DNA of 64,000 nucleotides from JANNPJ01 sp035474375 (GTDB lineage: Bacteria > Actinomycetota > Actinomycetes > Actinomycetales > Kineosporiaceae): the NCBI GenBank assembly GCA_035474375.1, contig DATINJ010000128.1:1-64000 (forward strand), given 5' to 3'. The notes beneath the pieces are model-generated. The model saw only the letters and a list, made by a program, of their open reading frames with translations. It searched no databases and had not been told where the DNA came from. Positions 16,106-25,323 of this stretch are shown piece by piece; the stretch's first letter is position 1, and every line of letters starts with the position of its first letter. The position numbers and the translations under genes were made by a program.

Positions 16106-16492
16106 ATGAACCTCGAGAAAGTCGTCTTCGGCTTCTTCGTCCTGCTCGCCGCGACGCTGAACTTCGGCTTCTTCATCGGCGACATCGCCAACCCGGCGCT
16201 GCACAACGTCTACGAGCTGTTCGCGGCCGTGGTGGTCAGCCTGATCGCCACCGTGCTCAAGTTCGGCGATCGGACCCAGATCGGCGCCGTTCACCTGGCC
16301 ACCAGCCTGGTCGCGGACCTGCAGTTGATCGCCGCCGCCGTGGTCTGGGCGCTGGCCGAACACGTCTCCGGCAGCGGGGTCACGGCTCACTCGACGGCCA
16401 GCGTCGTCTCGCTGTCCGGCGGGGCACTGCTGGCCAACTTGGTGTCGGTGGTGCTGCTGGTGGTCGAAACTGTGTCCTTTCGCCGCCGATGA
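16106..16492 (+). CDS. Small four-helix membrane protein (DUF6394-like) linked to the K+ channel
   Basis: 128 residues. The ATG at 16106 follows GGAGGAGCG. About four hydrophobic helices are visible (VVFGFFVLLAATLNFGFFIG, ELFAAVVVSLIATVL, LVADLQLIAAAVVWALA, LLANLVSVVLLVVETV). Its stop overlaps the start of the downstream potassium channel by four bases, so the two are translationally coupled. It may be an accessory subunit; no direct function is known to me. Confidence 0.75.
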   Translation: MNLEKVVFGFFVLLAATLNFGFFIGDIANPALHNVYELFAAVVVSLIATVLKFGDRTQIGAVHLATSLVADLQLIAAAVVWALAEHVSGSGVTAHSTASVVSLSGGALLANLVSVVLLVVETVSFRRR

Positions 16493-18267
16493 GCTCGCTG
16501 CTGCTGTTCTGGCGTCACCTGTTCGGGCAGGACGTCGAACCGCGACGTCGGGCCGGGGTGGCCACCGACGAGGCGGTCCGCGCCGAGGCGACGATCTTCC
16601 TGGTGTTGCGCCGGATGCGGGCCCCGCTGATCATCCTGATCCTGATCTTCGCTGTCACCGTGCTCGGGCTGGTACTGATCCCGGGGCGGGATGCGCAGGG
16701 CAACACCTACCGGATGGGCTTTTTCGACGCGTTCTACTTCATGAGCTACACCGCCTCGACGATCGGGTTCGGGGAGTTGCCGCACGCCTTCACCGATGCC
16801 CAGCGGATGTGGGTGCTGGTGTCGATCTACCTGACGGTGATCGGCTGGGCCTACGCCATCGGTACCCTGCTCACTCTGCTGCAGGACAGAGCCTTCCGGA
16901 ACGCGCTGGCGATGCAACGGTTCACCCGCAAGGTGCAGCGGTTGCGCGAGCCGTTCCTGCTGATCGCCGGTTACGGCAACACCGGGGAACTGCTCGGCCG
17001 GTCCTGGGACGCGCTCGGTCGCGGATTCGTCGCGGTCGACATCTCGGCCGACCGGATCGACTCCCTTGACGTCGACCCGTACAACGCGGACGTGCCGGGC
17101 CTGGTCGCGGACGCCTGCAACCCCAGCCACCTGGAGGCAGCCGGTCTGCAGCACCCGTACTGCGAGGGGGTGGTGGCGCTGACGAACAACGACGAGGCGA
17201 ACCTGGCGGTGACGATGGCCGCAGCACTGCTGCGGCCGGAGCTGCCGGTGATCGCCCGGACGGTGTCCCCGGCGATCGAGGAGCGGATGCAGGCGTTCGG
17301 CACGCCGACGGTGGTCAACCCGTTCGACCGATTCGGCGATCACCTGCGGCTGGCGGTCAAGGCGCCGGCCAGCTACCAGCTGCTGAGCTGGTTCGAAGGC
17401 GGGCCGGGTTCGCCGCTGCCAGGGCGATGCTCGCCCCCGGCGCACGGCCGCTGGGTGATCTGCGGATACGGTCGGTTCGGCCAGGAGCTGTACGCGGACC
17501 TACGGGCCGAGGGGCACGAGGTGACGATTATCGACTCCGACGCGGCTCACCACGAGCATCCCTCGATCGTGATCGGTGACGCGTCCGAGCCGACGGTGAT
17601 GGCCCGGGCCGAGGTCGAGACGGCAGTCGGCTTCGTGGCCGGGACCAACAATGACACCACCAACCTGTCGCTGATCGCCGCCGCCCGGCGCCGGAACCGG
17701 AACCTGTACACCGCTGCCCGGCAGAACCAGCCCGCCAACGCGCCGTTGTTCGCGGCGATGGCGCTGGACCTCCTGCTGGTACCGAGCGAGGTGGTGGCCC
17801 GAGAGGCGTACGCCCGATTGAGCACCCCGCTGTTCTGGCGGTTCTTGCAGGAGATCCCCGGTCAGAGCGAGGAGTGGGCCCTCGACCTGCTTGATCACTT
17901 GACCAGGCAGTGCGGGCAGCGGATGCCGGAGTTGTGGAAGGTCCGGATGAACCCGGAGGAGGCCCCGGCCCTGACCGACTGGCTGGAATCCGGCGAAGCC
18001 GCCCTGGGTGACCTGCTGCGCGACCCACAAGACCGGGACCAGCGCCTGCCGGTCACCCCCTTGCTCCAGCTGCACGACGACCGGACGACCCTGTGCCCCC
18101 GCGTCGAGGCGCCCCTGTCGCTGAACGACGAGGTGCTGTTTGTCGGTACCGGCGCCGGCCGCCGGGCGATGGAAACGACGATGACCTCTCGCGCGGGAGC
18201 GGCCTACGCGGTGTCCGGCTCCCAGGTGGCGGCCAGCTGGGTTTGGCGCAAATTCGCCAGCTCGTGA
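16489..18267 (+). CDS. Potassium channel with two RCK (TrkA-N) domains
   Basis: 592 residues starting within the preceding stop (ATGA). TM1 is around residues 45-65 (LIILILIFAVTVLGLVLIP). The pore loop has the selectivity sequence TASTIGFGELP, then TM2 (VLVSIYLTVIGWAYAIGTLLTLL). Two RCK_N domains follow, each with a Rossmann motif: LIAGYGNTGELLGRSWD and VICGYGRFGQELYADL. GYGN and GYGR nucleotide-binding loops and acidic ligands (VDISAD, IDSD) are intact. It should conduct K+ under nucleotide or redox control. TIGFGE differs from the commonest TVGYGD filter but is found in this subfamily. Confidence 0.9.
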   Translation: MSSLLLFWRHLFGQDVEPRRRAGVATDEAVRAEATIFLVLRRMRAPLIILILIFAVTVLGLVLIPGRDAQGNTYRMGFFDAFYFMSYTASTIGFGELPHAFTDAQRMWVLVSIYLTVIGWAYAIGTLLTLLQDRAFRNALAMQRFTRKVQRLREPFLLIAGYGNTGELLGRSWDALGRGFVAVDISADRIDSLDVDPYNADVPGLVADACNPSHLEAAGLQHPYCEGVVALTNNDEANLAVTMAAALLRPELPVIARTVSPAIEERMQAFGTPTVVNPFDRFGDHLRLAVKAPASYQLLSWFEGGPGSPLPGRCSPPAHGRWVICGYGRFGQELYADLRAEGHEVTIIDSDAAHHEHPSIVIGDASEPTVMARAEVETAVGFVAGTNNDTTNLSLIAAARRRNRNLYTAARQNQPANAPLFAAMALDLLLVPSEVVAREAYARLSTPLFWRFLQEIPGQSEEWALDLLDHLTRQCGQRMPELWKVRMNPEEAPALTDWLESGEAALGDLLRDPQDRDQRLPVTPLLQLHDDRTTLCPRVEAPLSLNDEVLFVGTGAGRRAMETTMTSRAGAAYAVSGSQVAASWVWRKFASS

Positions 18268-18310
18268 CCCCACGGTCGGCCCAGACGGCAGCACTCGCCG
18301 ACGCTGCCCC

Positions 18311-19141
18311 ATGACGGCGGTCGAGCCCGAACCGTCCGCACGCGCCCTGGCCCACGTCAAGGGCGTGGTGTCCGGGCCGCCCCTGGATCCGAGCCTGGAC
18401 GTCACGGTGCACTTTCATCCTGACCGCTTGGTCGGCGGGGAGCCGTTGCTTCGCCACCTGGTGCGCGATGGCGTGTACCGCTCTCAATTCGAGACCGGCA
18501 CCAGCAATGGAGGATTGACGGCGTATCCCGGCGGAGACCGATGGCGCTGGGAACATCAGATGTTCGCCGGCGCCTACGATGACGCTGCGCCCTCACAACG
18601 GCCGACGTACGGGTCGTTGAACTACCGACGGCATCAGGCTGGCGGGTCCGTGCGATTCGGCTCGGCGCACCTGCGACTGGCTCGACACGTGCTCACCCGC
18701 ACGACCTTCTGCTACCCCGACAGCAGCACTCAACCAACCGATTTCGGCACCATGGAGCACATGCCACTGCTGGACCTCGCCACAGCCGATCACCTCGACA
18801 TCCTCGACGACCACATCGAAGCGCACGTGCACGGCCGGCTCCACCTGGATCACGACGTCGAGGCCATCGTTCTGGACCCCAGCTACCGCGGCACCGATAT
18901 CGAGGAGGCAGCCCACGACCTGCCCTTGCACGTCGAGTGGCATCACGGCTTCAGATTGCACATCGACGACCTCACCCGACATCCGAACTTCCGCGGCCCG
19001 CAGGTGGTACAGGCAGGCCTCGCCATCGCTCGGGACGACTGGCTCGACGCCCGGATCATTGGCGAAGCCGTCCGCGAGGGCCGCTTCGACCCCCAAACTC
19101 TCAAGCGGGTATGGCACTGCACTGCCCGCTTCGGGCACTGA
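18311..19141 (+). CDS. DUF3626-domain protein
   Basis: 276 residues with no signal peptide or membrane segment. VTVHFHPDR, YRSQFETGTSNGGLTAYPGGDRWRWE, MFAGAYD, YGSLNYR and RFGSAHLRL are the conserved blocks of DUF3626. The family is a single-domain cytosolic protein of unknown activity; the conserved His, Arg and Glu residues suggest an enzyme. It starts 43 bp after the K+ channel gene without a clear ribosome site. Confidence 0.78.
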   Translation: MTAVEPEPSARALAHVKGVVSGPPLDPSLDVTVHFHPDRLVGGEPLLRHLVRDGVYRSQFETGTSNGGLTAYPGGDRWRWEHQMFAGAYDDAAPSQRPTYGSLNYRRHQAGGSVRFGSAHLRLARHVLTRTTFCYPDSSTQPTDFGTMEHMPLLDLATADHLDILDDHIEAHVHGRLHLDHDVEAIVLDPSYRGTDIEEAAHDLPLHVEWHHGFRLHIDDLTRHPNFRGPQVVQAGLAIARDDWLDARIIGEAVREGRFDPQTLKRVWHCTARFGH

Positions 19142-19251
19142 TGGCAGCGGTGTCGATTCCTTTTGGTGGTGGCCGGGGTCTACCTGGTGAGAGACGGTCC
19201 GCGAGACGGGCTGGTCTCGATCAGGTACGCCGAGAGAGAGGCTGATCGCCG

Positions 19252-20244
19252 ATGAGCATTCCCGCGACCATGCGCGCCCTGCAGCAGACTTCCCTCAACG
19301 GCCCGCAGGACCTGGGTCTGATCACCGACGCGCCAGTGCCGAGCCCTGGCCAGGGCGAGGTTCTGATCCGGGTCACCGCAGCCGGCGTCAACTTCGCCGA
19401 CCTCTCGAAGGCCCACGGCAGGTTCCTGGACGGCCCGCAGCCACCGTACCTGGCCGGATTCGAGGCCGCCGGTGAACTCGTCGCGGTGGGCGAGACGGTA
19501 ACCGGCCTGCACCTGGGAGCCCGCGTCGTCGGCGTCGGAAACGGGGCTTTCGCCGAGTACATGGTGCTACCGGCGGCCGCGGCGCTGCCGGTGCCCCCCG
19601 GCTGGACCGAGCAGCAAGCGCTGGGCCTGGTCGTGAACTGGCCCACCGCGCTGGCCGCACTCAAACCCCTGGGCGGCCTCACCGCGGGGCAAACCGTGCT
19701 GATCCACGCGGCGGCGGGCGCAACCGGCCAGGCCGCCGTCACGATGGCCAAGCACTACGGTGCCACGGTCATCGCGACCGCCTCGCCGGGCAAGCACGAG
19801 ACAGTCCTGGCCTTGGGCGCCGATCACGTCCTGGATTCTCTCGGCCACGATATCGTCGCCGAAGTGTGGCGGCTGACCGCCGGTGTCGGTGCCGACCTGG
19901 TGCTGGAATCGGCCGGCGGCACCACCTTCGACACCAGCCTGGCCGCAGCCAAACGAGTCACCGGCCGTGTCGTCGTCTACGGCGTGGCCGGCGGCGAAGC
20001 CGCCCTCACCAACTGGGAACTGGTGTACAAGAACCAGATTCACATCATCGGGTTCAACCTCGGCGTGCTGATCCAAGCCGCGCCGCAGATCTTCGGCGAG
20101 GTCATGGGCGAGCTGTCGGCGCTCATCGCGGCCGGTGTCTTGACCCCGAGACAGCCGACCGCGTACGAACTCGCCGACGGCCCGAAAGCGCTTATGCAAC
20201 TCGAAACCAGGCAGACCATCGGCAAACTGGCTCTCCTACCGTGA
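19252..20244 (+). CDS. NADPH:quinone oxidoreductase-type medium-chain dehydrogenase
   Basis: 330 residues. GVNFADLSKAHGRF and PYLAGFEAAGEL form the GroES-like N-terminal domain without zinc ligands. VLIHAAAGATGQAAVTMAKHYGATVIATAS is the NADPH-binding Rossmann domain of the quinone reductase/zeta-crystallin family. It reduces quinones or enones using NADPH. The stop overlaps the GTG of the downstream sigma factor, so both are made from one message. Confidence 0.88.
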   Translation: MSIPATMRALQQTSLNGPQDLGLITDAPVPSPGQGEVLIRVTAAGVNFADLSKAHGRFLDGPQPPYLAGFEAAGELVAVGETVTGLHLGARVVGVGNGAFAEYMVLPAAAALPVPPGWTEQQALGLVVNWPTALAALKPLGGLTAGQTVLIHAAAGATGQAAVTMAKHYGATVIATASPGKHETVLALGADHVLDSLGHDIVAEVWRLTAGVGADLVLESAGGTTFDTSLAAAKRVTGRVVVYGVAGGEAALTNWELVYKNQIHIIGFNLGVLIQAAPQIFGEVMGELSALIAAGVLTPRQPTAYELADGPKALMQLETRQTIGKLALLP

Positions 20245-21224
20245 CGGCAACCGGGAGTCAGGATCGGTTCGCTGCCGAGACCGAGCGATTCCGCCGGGAA
20301 CTGTTGGCGCACTGCTACCGCATGGTCGGCTCGGCGCACGACGCCGAGGACCTGGTCCAGGAAACCTATCTGCGGGCGTGGCGGTCCTACCCCGGATTCG
20401 AGGGCCGGGCGTCGATTCGGTCGTGGCTCTACAAGATCGCCACCAACGTCTGCTTGACAGCGTTGACGCCGCGCGCGATCCGGGTCCTACCGTCGGGCCT
20501 GACCGGCCCGTATGACGGACCAGATCGCCCACCGAGTCCCATTGCCTCGGAAGAGGTCTCGTGGCTGGAACCGCTTCCGGACGGATGGATCGCCGCACCT
20601 GCCGACGATCCAGCCGCAGTGGTGATCACCCGCGAGTCGGTACGGCTGGCGCTCATCGCCAGCCTGCAGCACCTTCCGGCCCGCCAGCGGGCGATCCTCA
20701 TCCTGCGTGAAGTACTGGCATTCTCCGCCACCGAGACCGCGCAGATCCTCGGCACCACCACAGCGGCGGTCAAGAGCGGACTGCAGCGCGCCCGGGCCCG
20801 ACTGGACGACGTGGACCCAGCACCCGCGGCACTGCTCGAACCGACCGACCCACGAGCACGCGCGCTGCTCGACGGCTACATCGCGGCCTTCGAGCGTTCC
20901 GATGCCCACCTACTCGAACAGGTACTGCGCACCGACGCCACGCTGGAGGCGACGCCGTTCCGCGACTGGCAGGCAGGCCGGACAACATGCATTCACGTGC
21001 TGGCCGGGCACGTGCTGGGCACCCCCGGCGACTGGCGGATGATCGCGACCACCGCCAACGGCCAACCCGCCGCCGTTGTTTACCATGCAGACACGGACGG
21101 CGTGCTCCGAGCCGACGGTGCCGTCGTGCTCGCGCCCACCGCCACCGGCATTTCCCGCGTGATCAAGTTCCACGATCCGGCCCTCGTCGCGACGTTCGGC
21201 TTCCCGGACGTACTCGCGCGCTGA
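20241..21224 (+). CDS. ECF-type sigma factor with SnoaL-like C-terminal domain
   Basis: 327 residues from a GTG overlapping the previous stop (GTGA). Sigma2 is AHCYRMVGSAHDAEDLVQETYLRAWRSYPGFEGRASIRSWLYKIATNVC. Sigma4 is LPARQRAILILREVLAFSATETAQILGTTTAAVKSGLQRARA. A C-terminal domain of about 110 residues (ALLDGYIAAFERSDAHLLEQVL) is SnoaL-like, as in SigG/SigJ-type and ECF41/56-type factors, where the domain replaces an anti-sigma factor. Coupling to a quinone reductase suggests a redox or electrophile response (inference). Confidence 0.88.
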   Translation: MTATGSQDRFAAETERFRRELLAHCYRMVGSAHDAEDLVQETYLRAWRSYPGFEGRASIRSWLYKIATNVCLTALTPRAIRVLPSGLTGPYDGPDRPPSPIASEEVSWLEPLPDGWIAAPADDPAAVVITRESVRLALIASLQHLPARQRAILILREVLAFSATETAQILGTTTAAVKSGLQRARARLDDVDPAPAALLEPTDPRARALLDGYIAAFERSDAHLLEQVLRTDATLEATPFRDWQAGRTTCIHVLAGHVLGTPGDWRMIATTANGQPAAVVYHADTDGVLRADGAVVLAPTATGISRVIKFHDPALVATFGFPDVLAR

Positions 21225-21246
21225 CCCGCACCCTCGGAGGTGCCAT

Positions 21247-21780
21247 TCAATCCTTGATCAGCTGGTCGTACGGCGTACCCTCCGGCGTGAAGATCAAGAT
21301 GAAGTCCTTGCCCGCCTCGGTGGCAACCCTGCGCAGCCGAGTCAAAACCTCGCCCTCTGGGGGAAGTTCAAGGTCGAGAGCCGCGGCCGCACGATCCCGC
21401 CGAACCGCCAGGTCGGGCATGTCCTCCAGGTACTCGGCAGCCAGCTCGCGGCTCTCCGCCACCGTAAAGGCGCGGCAATCACGCCACCACGGCGCGACCA
21501 GGAGAAGCTGGAGCAACTGCTCCAAGCCGATCGCGACCAGAGCCGCGCCGCCTTCAGAATCCGCATACAGGACTGGCCGTTCCTCGCCACCGTCACCGCA
21601 GAAGAAGTACGTGCCCCCGGATCCATCACCCGCGAAACCCTCGAGCGCCGCGCCTGAACTGAGGTGCACTTCCTCCACATGGTCTTTCCGGTCGAGCTCA
21701 AAATCGCCTGGCCAGAGCAGGAATCCGGCGGCGTCGTCGTGTTCGGCAATGGCCGTGATGAGCGATCGCATGCGCCGCAT
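21247..21780 (-). CDS. SUKH/SMI1-like hypothetical protein
   Basis: 177 residues if the ATG at 21780 is used; it follows immediately on the stop of the upstream DUF6351 gene (TAGGATG). GTYFFCGDGGEERPVLYADSEGGAALVAIGLEQLLQLLLVAPWWRD resembles the SMI1/KNR4 (SUKH) fold, members of which include toxin immunity proteins. No toxin gene is adjacent, so the role is open. It is acidic, cytosolic and without cysteine clusters. Confidence 0.6.
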   Translation of the reverse strand: MRRMRSLITAIAEHDDAAGFLLWPGDFELDRKDHVEEVHLSSGAALEGFAGDGSGGTYFFCGDGGEERPVLYADSEGGAALVAIGLEQLLQLLLVAPWWRDCRAFTVAESRELAAEYLEDMPDLAVRRDRAAAALDLELPPEGEVLTRLRRVATEAGKDFILIFTPEGTPYDQLIKD

Positions 21781-21781
21781 C

Positions 21782-23956
21782 CTAGGCTGCGCCGCCGGGA
21801 CCGCCGGTGAAGGACAGCCACGGCAGGGAGCGGCGGTAGCCCACCGGCCGGGCAGAGAAGTCACACTGGCCGCGGGGCGCCGCTGTTCGGACGGCGGCGA
21901 ACTGCGCCTCGGTGAGCTGCGGCAGCTCGGAGCGTCGCAGCGGGGTCAGCGCGCATTTCAGGGCCAGACCGGACAGCCGGTCACCGGCGGCCATCCGGGC
22001 ATCACCGTAGTGCGGGAAGGCACTCCCGCAGGTGCCGGCGTACTCGGGGTCGATCACCTCGGCGCCGCCCGACGACGGGGTGCTGGCGGGCCAGCAGGTG
22101 TCCACGGCGCTGCGGGGTTTGTGGGCGATCACCTTCGCCGCGGGACGGATCGGTCGCCGGTCGGCCTTGATCGCGGCGAGCCAGGTGTCCATGGTGGTCA
22201 GCGCCTGCAGCGCGACGTCCGGTGGCGGGGTGATGCCGGCGAAGTTGCCGCTCGAGCGCCAGGTCCAGATCACCTGGTTGGCGTGCTGGCCATTGCTGGC
22301 GTCGAGTCGGGCGCGCATCTCCCAGGAGTGGTAGTCGCTGTGGATGTCCAGGCTGTTCGCCGAACCGCGCAGGTCGATGATCGGTACGTTGTCCAGCCGC
22401 TGACCTTCGGTGACCTGCCCGGTGCGGTAGGCGATGCGCACCGCCCCCGGATCAGCCGCCGTCCGCTGGGCCTGCCAGACGCCGTCCTGGTCGAAGCCGC
22501 CGATCCGAGCGTTCAGGTCGGCGAACTGGGCGCCGCTGATGATGCCGGCCCGCAGCGCGTCCAGGCCGTAGAGAACGCCGACGTTGTCGCTCACGCTTCG
22601 GGCGAATCCGTACCCGGCCGCCTTCTCGGCCGGCGTCCACAGGCGAGCGGGCCGGCGCCCCCAGATAGCCACTTCGTAATCCTGGGCGACGCAGCGCACT
22701 CCACCCGGATTGGTCACGGCGTCGTAGACCCGAGGGTCGCCGGTGGGGAACCCGCAGTTGCTGGCCCTGGACGGGGTCCCGACCGGCACGAAAGTCTGGT
22801 TCCAGTACTGGCACACCGACGGGTCCTTCGTCCCCTCGACGGCGGCCTGCTGGGCCGGTGTCCACCCGGTCGTGGCGGCGAAGTACCGCACCAGCAGGCC
22901 GCAGTCCTGGACCTCCACGGCCGTGCTCCAGGTGTCGGGGAAACTGCAGTTCGGCAGGATGCCGTCGAGCAGGCCGGGGTAGGCATCGGCAATCACGTAC
23001 TGCTGGATGGCACCGCCGGAGCATCCCGCCCCAATGGTGTACCTGATCTCGCCGTACGTCTCGATCAGGTGCTCCTTGAGCATCGTGACCGCCTCGGCCG
23101 AGACCACCTCGTTCGCGTTGGCGCCGTGCACGTTCAGACCCGAGGAAGCCACCAGGTAGCCGCGCGACAGCAGGGTGTCGTCCAGCACGTCGACGGGAAG
23201 CTCGCTGACGTGATGCGGGGCGCTGCCACCCCCGAACGGCCAGACCACCTTGCGGTTCCAGCCAGACTGCGGAGCAAACGGCGTCCACCCCTGGGCCGGG
23301 TCGAAGAGCACAGCAACCCGGTAGATCCCCCGGTCCTGGACGCCCGTCTCAAGCCGGACGACGTACGGGACGGTGCGGCCGGCATCCGTCGTCGTCCTGG
23401 CCACATCGGACGGCGGGTTAGCCGGATCGTACGGCTGGAAGCCGCCGCCACCGGTCGGCAGGTAGCGGTAGCTGATCACGGTCGGCGTGTTGCACTGCGC
23501 GTCCACCGGCAGACCCAGACCGGTCTGCGCCGGATGCAGGTTGCAGTCCCACGGCTGCACCTGCGGACCGGAGAACACCGGCCCACCGAGGGGATGGTTC
23601 GTCAGCGCGAGCCGGGCGTCGATCCGGTGCCGGGCCCGGGCCCGCATCTCGTTGCGGCCCACCCGAAGACCGGTGACCAGCCCGACGAACCGGCCGTCGG
23701 CCCGGACGGCGAACTGCCGACTGACGTCGCGCCCGTTCAGCCGGACGACGGTCCCGGCGCTGCCACCCACGACCTCAACCAGCGCGTCGCCGCCGGAGAC
23801 GGTGTCGGCACGGCCGGAAAGCACTCTGAGCGCCAGAGCAGCGTGGTGTGCCGGGGACGCCTGGGCACTGGCCGAGAGCGGCACCACCAGCGCTAGACCG
23901 AGAAGAAGGATGAGCAGCCCTCGATACCGACGGACAAACACAGTCTGAAACTGCAT
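21782..23956 (-). CDS. Secreted DUF6351 protein with alpha/beta-hydrolase-like nucleophile motif
   Basis: 724 residues. Residues 1-32 are a signal peptide (LLILLLGLALVVPLSASAQA). The mature protein is of the DUF6351 type (tannase/esterase-related). GAGCSGGAIQQYVIADAYPGLLDGILPNCSFPD contains a GxSGG nucleophile elbow and the ending DSDYHSW/HANQVIW-like histidine region. At least ten cysteines suggest extracellular disulfides. It probably hydrolyses an ester outside the cell. A small SUKH-like gene follows directly. Confidence 0.75.
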   Translation of the reverse strand: MQFQTVFVRRYRGLLILLLGLALVVPLSASAQASPAHHAALALRVLSGRADTVSGGDALVEVVGGSAGTVVRLNGRDVSRQFAVRADGRFVGLVTGLRVGRNEMRARARHRIDARLALTNHPLGGPVFSGPQVQPWDCNLHPAQTGLGLPVDAQCNTPTVISYRYLPTGGGGFQPYDPANPPSDVARTTTDAGRTVPYVVRLETGVQDRGIYRVAVLFDPAQGWTPFAPQSGWNRKVVWPFGGGSAPHHVSELPVDVLDDTLLSRGYLVASSGLNVHGANANEVVSAEAVTMLKEHLIETYGEIRYTIGAGCSGGAIQQYVIADAYPGLLDGILPNCSFPDTWSTAVEVQDCGLLVRYFAATTGWTPAQQAAVEGTKDPSVCQYWNQTFVPVGTPSRASNCGFPTGDPRVYDAVTNPGGVRCVAQDYEVAIWGRRPARLWTPAEKAAGYGFARSVSDNVGVLYGLDALRAGIISGAQFADLNARIGGFDQDGVWQAQRTAADPGAVRIAYRTGQVTEGQRLDNVPIIDLRGSANSLDIHSDYHSWEMRARLDASNGQHANQVIWTWRSSGNFAGITPPPDVALQALTTMDTWLAAIKADRRPIRPAAKVIAHKPRSAVDTCWPASTPSSGGAEVIDPEYAGTCGSAFPHYGDARMAAGDRLSGLALKCALTPLRRSELPQLTEAQFAAVRTAAPRGQCDFSARPVGYRRSLPWLSFTGGPGGAA

Positions 23957-24096
23957 GCGCGCACTCCGTTAAAGGACAGGTTCGGCATCCGAGGAATTCA
24001 CCGACCCTTGTAGTCCTAATACCAGACCGCATCAGGCACAAGGCCCATGTCCACCCAATTCGGGCGCGGGACGTGAATGACGCGGTCGCAACCGGA

Positions 24097-25308
24097 TCAC
24101 CGCAGCACATCCAGTTTGCGCACGGCGTCGACGAGGCGGTCGAGTTCGTCGTCGGTGGTGAGGTAATGGACGGAGGCTCGGACCAGGTCAGGCAGGCCGC
24201 GCTGCTCGAAGTCGAGGCGGGTCGAGGTGGCAGTGGTGACGCTGACATTGATGCCCTCGGCACGCAGTTGGTCCCGGATCGCCAGGGCGCCGACCTGAGC
24301 GTGCTGGAAGGTGACGATGCCGCTGCGGTGGGCGCCCTTGTCCATCACGGTCACCGCCGGTAGCCCGGCGAGCCGGGTCCGGAGGCCGGCGGCGGCCTGA
24401 CCGACCAGATGTTCGATCACGGCCATGCCGATGTCCAGGGCGTAGTCGACGGCCGCTCCCAGCCCCAGCCGTCCGGCGACGTAACTCTCCCAGTTCTCGA
24501 AGCGCCGGGCATCGGGGCGCAGTTCGTAGCGGTCGACGCCGGTCCAGGTGGCCGCGTGGAGATCGACGAACGGTGGATGCAGCTCACCGGTCGAGCTCGC
24601 GCGGGCGTAGAGGAACCCGGTGCCGCGCGGGCCCCGCAGGAACTTGCGGCCGGTGACGGATAGGAAGTCACACCCGATCCGGCGCACGTCCACCTCCAAC
24701 TGCCCGACCGACTGGCAGGCGTCGAGCAGGTACAGGACGCCGTACCGGCGGGCGACCTCCCCGACCCGCTCGGCCGGGTTGATCAGGCCACCGTTGGTCG
24801 GCACGTGCGTGACCGCGATCAGCCTGGTCCGATCGTCGATCAGCGCCTCCAGGGCCTCGACGTCCATAGCGCCGGTGGCGTCGTCCGGGACGACCACGAT
24901 CTGGACTCCACGGGTGGCCTTGAGGTGGAGGAAGGCGAGGTAGTTGCTGGCGTACTCGGCTACTCCGGTGAGGATGCGGTCGCCGGGCTCGAACGGGACG
25001 GCGTAGAACGCCATGTCCCAGGCCCGGGTCGCGTTCTCGACCAGTGCGATCTCGGTGGGGTCGGCCCCCACCAATCGAGCCACGGACCGGTAGACGGCCT
25101 CGAGGCGGTCGTGGGCGGCGTCAGCCGCCTCGTATCCGCCGATTCGTTCCTCCAAGTGCAGGTGATCGACGATCGCCGAGGTGACCGGCACCGGCGACAG
25201 GGACGCCCCGGCGTGGTTGAGGTGCACGACGGTCGCGCAGCCGGGCGTTTGCGCCCGCCAGCGGTCCACGTCCTGGGCCAGGGAGCGAGCATCGTCGCGC
25301 AGAGACAT
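24097..25308 (-). CDS. Class V aminotransferase-fold PLP enzyme
   Basis: 403 residues from the ATG at 25308. VVHLNHAGASLSPVPV, the aspartate in LYLLDACQSVGQL and the PLP lysine in DFLSVTGRKFLRGPRGTGFLY mark the cysteine desulfurase/kynureninase-like class V group. Family reactions include desulfuration, C-S lyase and amino transfer; ergothioneine EgtE belongs here too, but the other egt genes are absent nearby. Cytosolic. It lies 15 bp upstream of no co-directional partner except the HEAT-repeat gene that precedes it. Confidence 0.82.
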   Translation of the reverse strand: MSLRDDARSLAQDVDRWRAQTPGCATVVHLNHAGASLSPVPVTSAIVDHLHLEERIGGYEAADAAHDRLEAVYRSVARLVGADPTEIALVENATRAWDMAFYAVPFEPGDRILTGVAEYASNYLAFLHLKATRGVQIVVVPDDATGAMDVEALEALIDDRTRLIAVTHVPTNGGLINPAERVGEVARRYGVLYLLDACQSVGQLEVDVRRIGCDFLSVTGRKFLRGPRGTGFLYARASSTGELHPPFVDLHAATWTGVDRYELRPDARRFENWESYVAGRLGLGAAVDYALDIGMAVIEHLVGQAAAGLRTRLAGLPAVTVMDKGAHRSGIVTFQHAQVGALAIRDQLRAEGINVSVTTATSTRLDFEQRGLPDLVRASVHYLTTDDELDRLVDAVRKLDVLR

Positions 25309-25323
25309 GGGCTCACGGTATGC

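Noticed and set aside
20987..23896. Very long open frame on the plus strand opposite the DUF6351 gene
   Set aside because: It is antisense to a gene with a clear signal peptide and conserved motifs; composition is Arg/Pro/Gly-rich as expected for shadow frames in high-GC DNA.
24097..25308. Ergothioneine EgtE assignment
   Set aside because: No egtABCD genes nearby and the class V fold covers many reactions.
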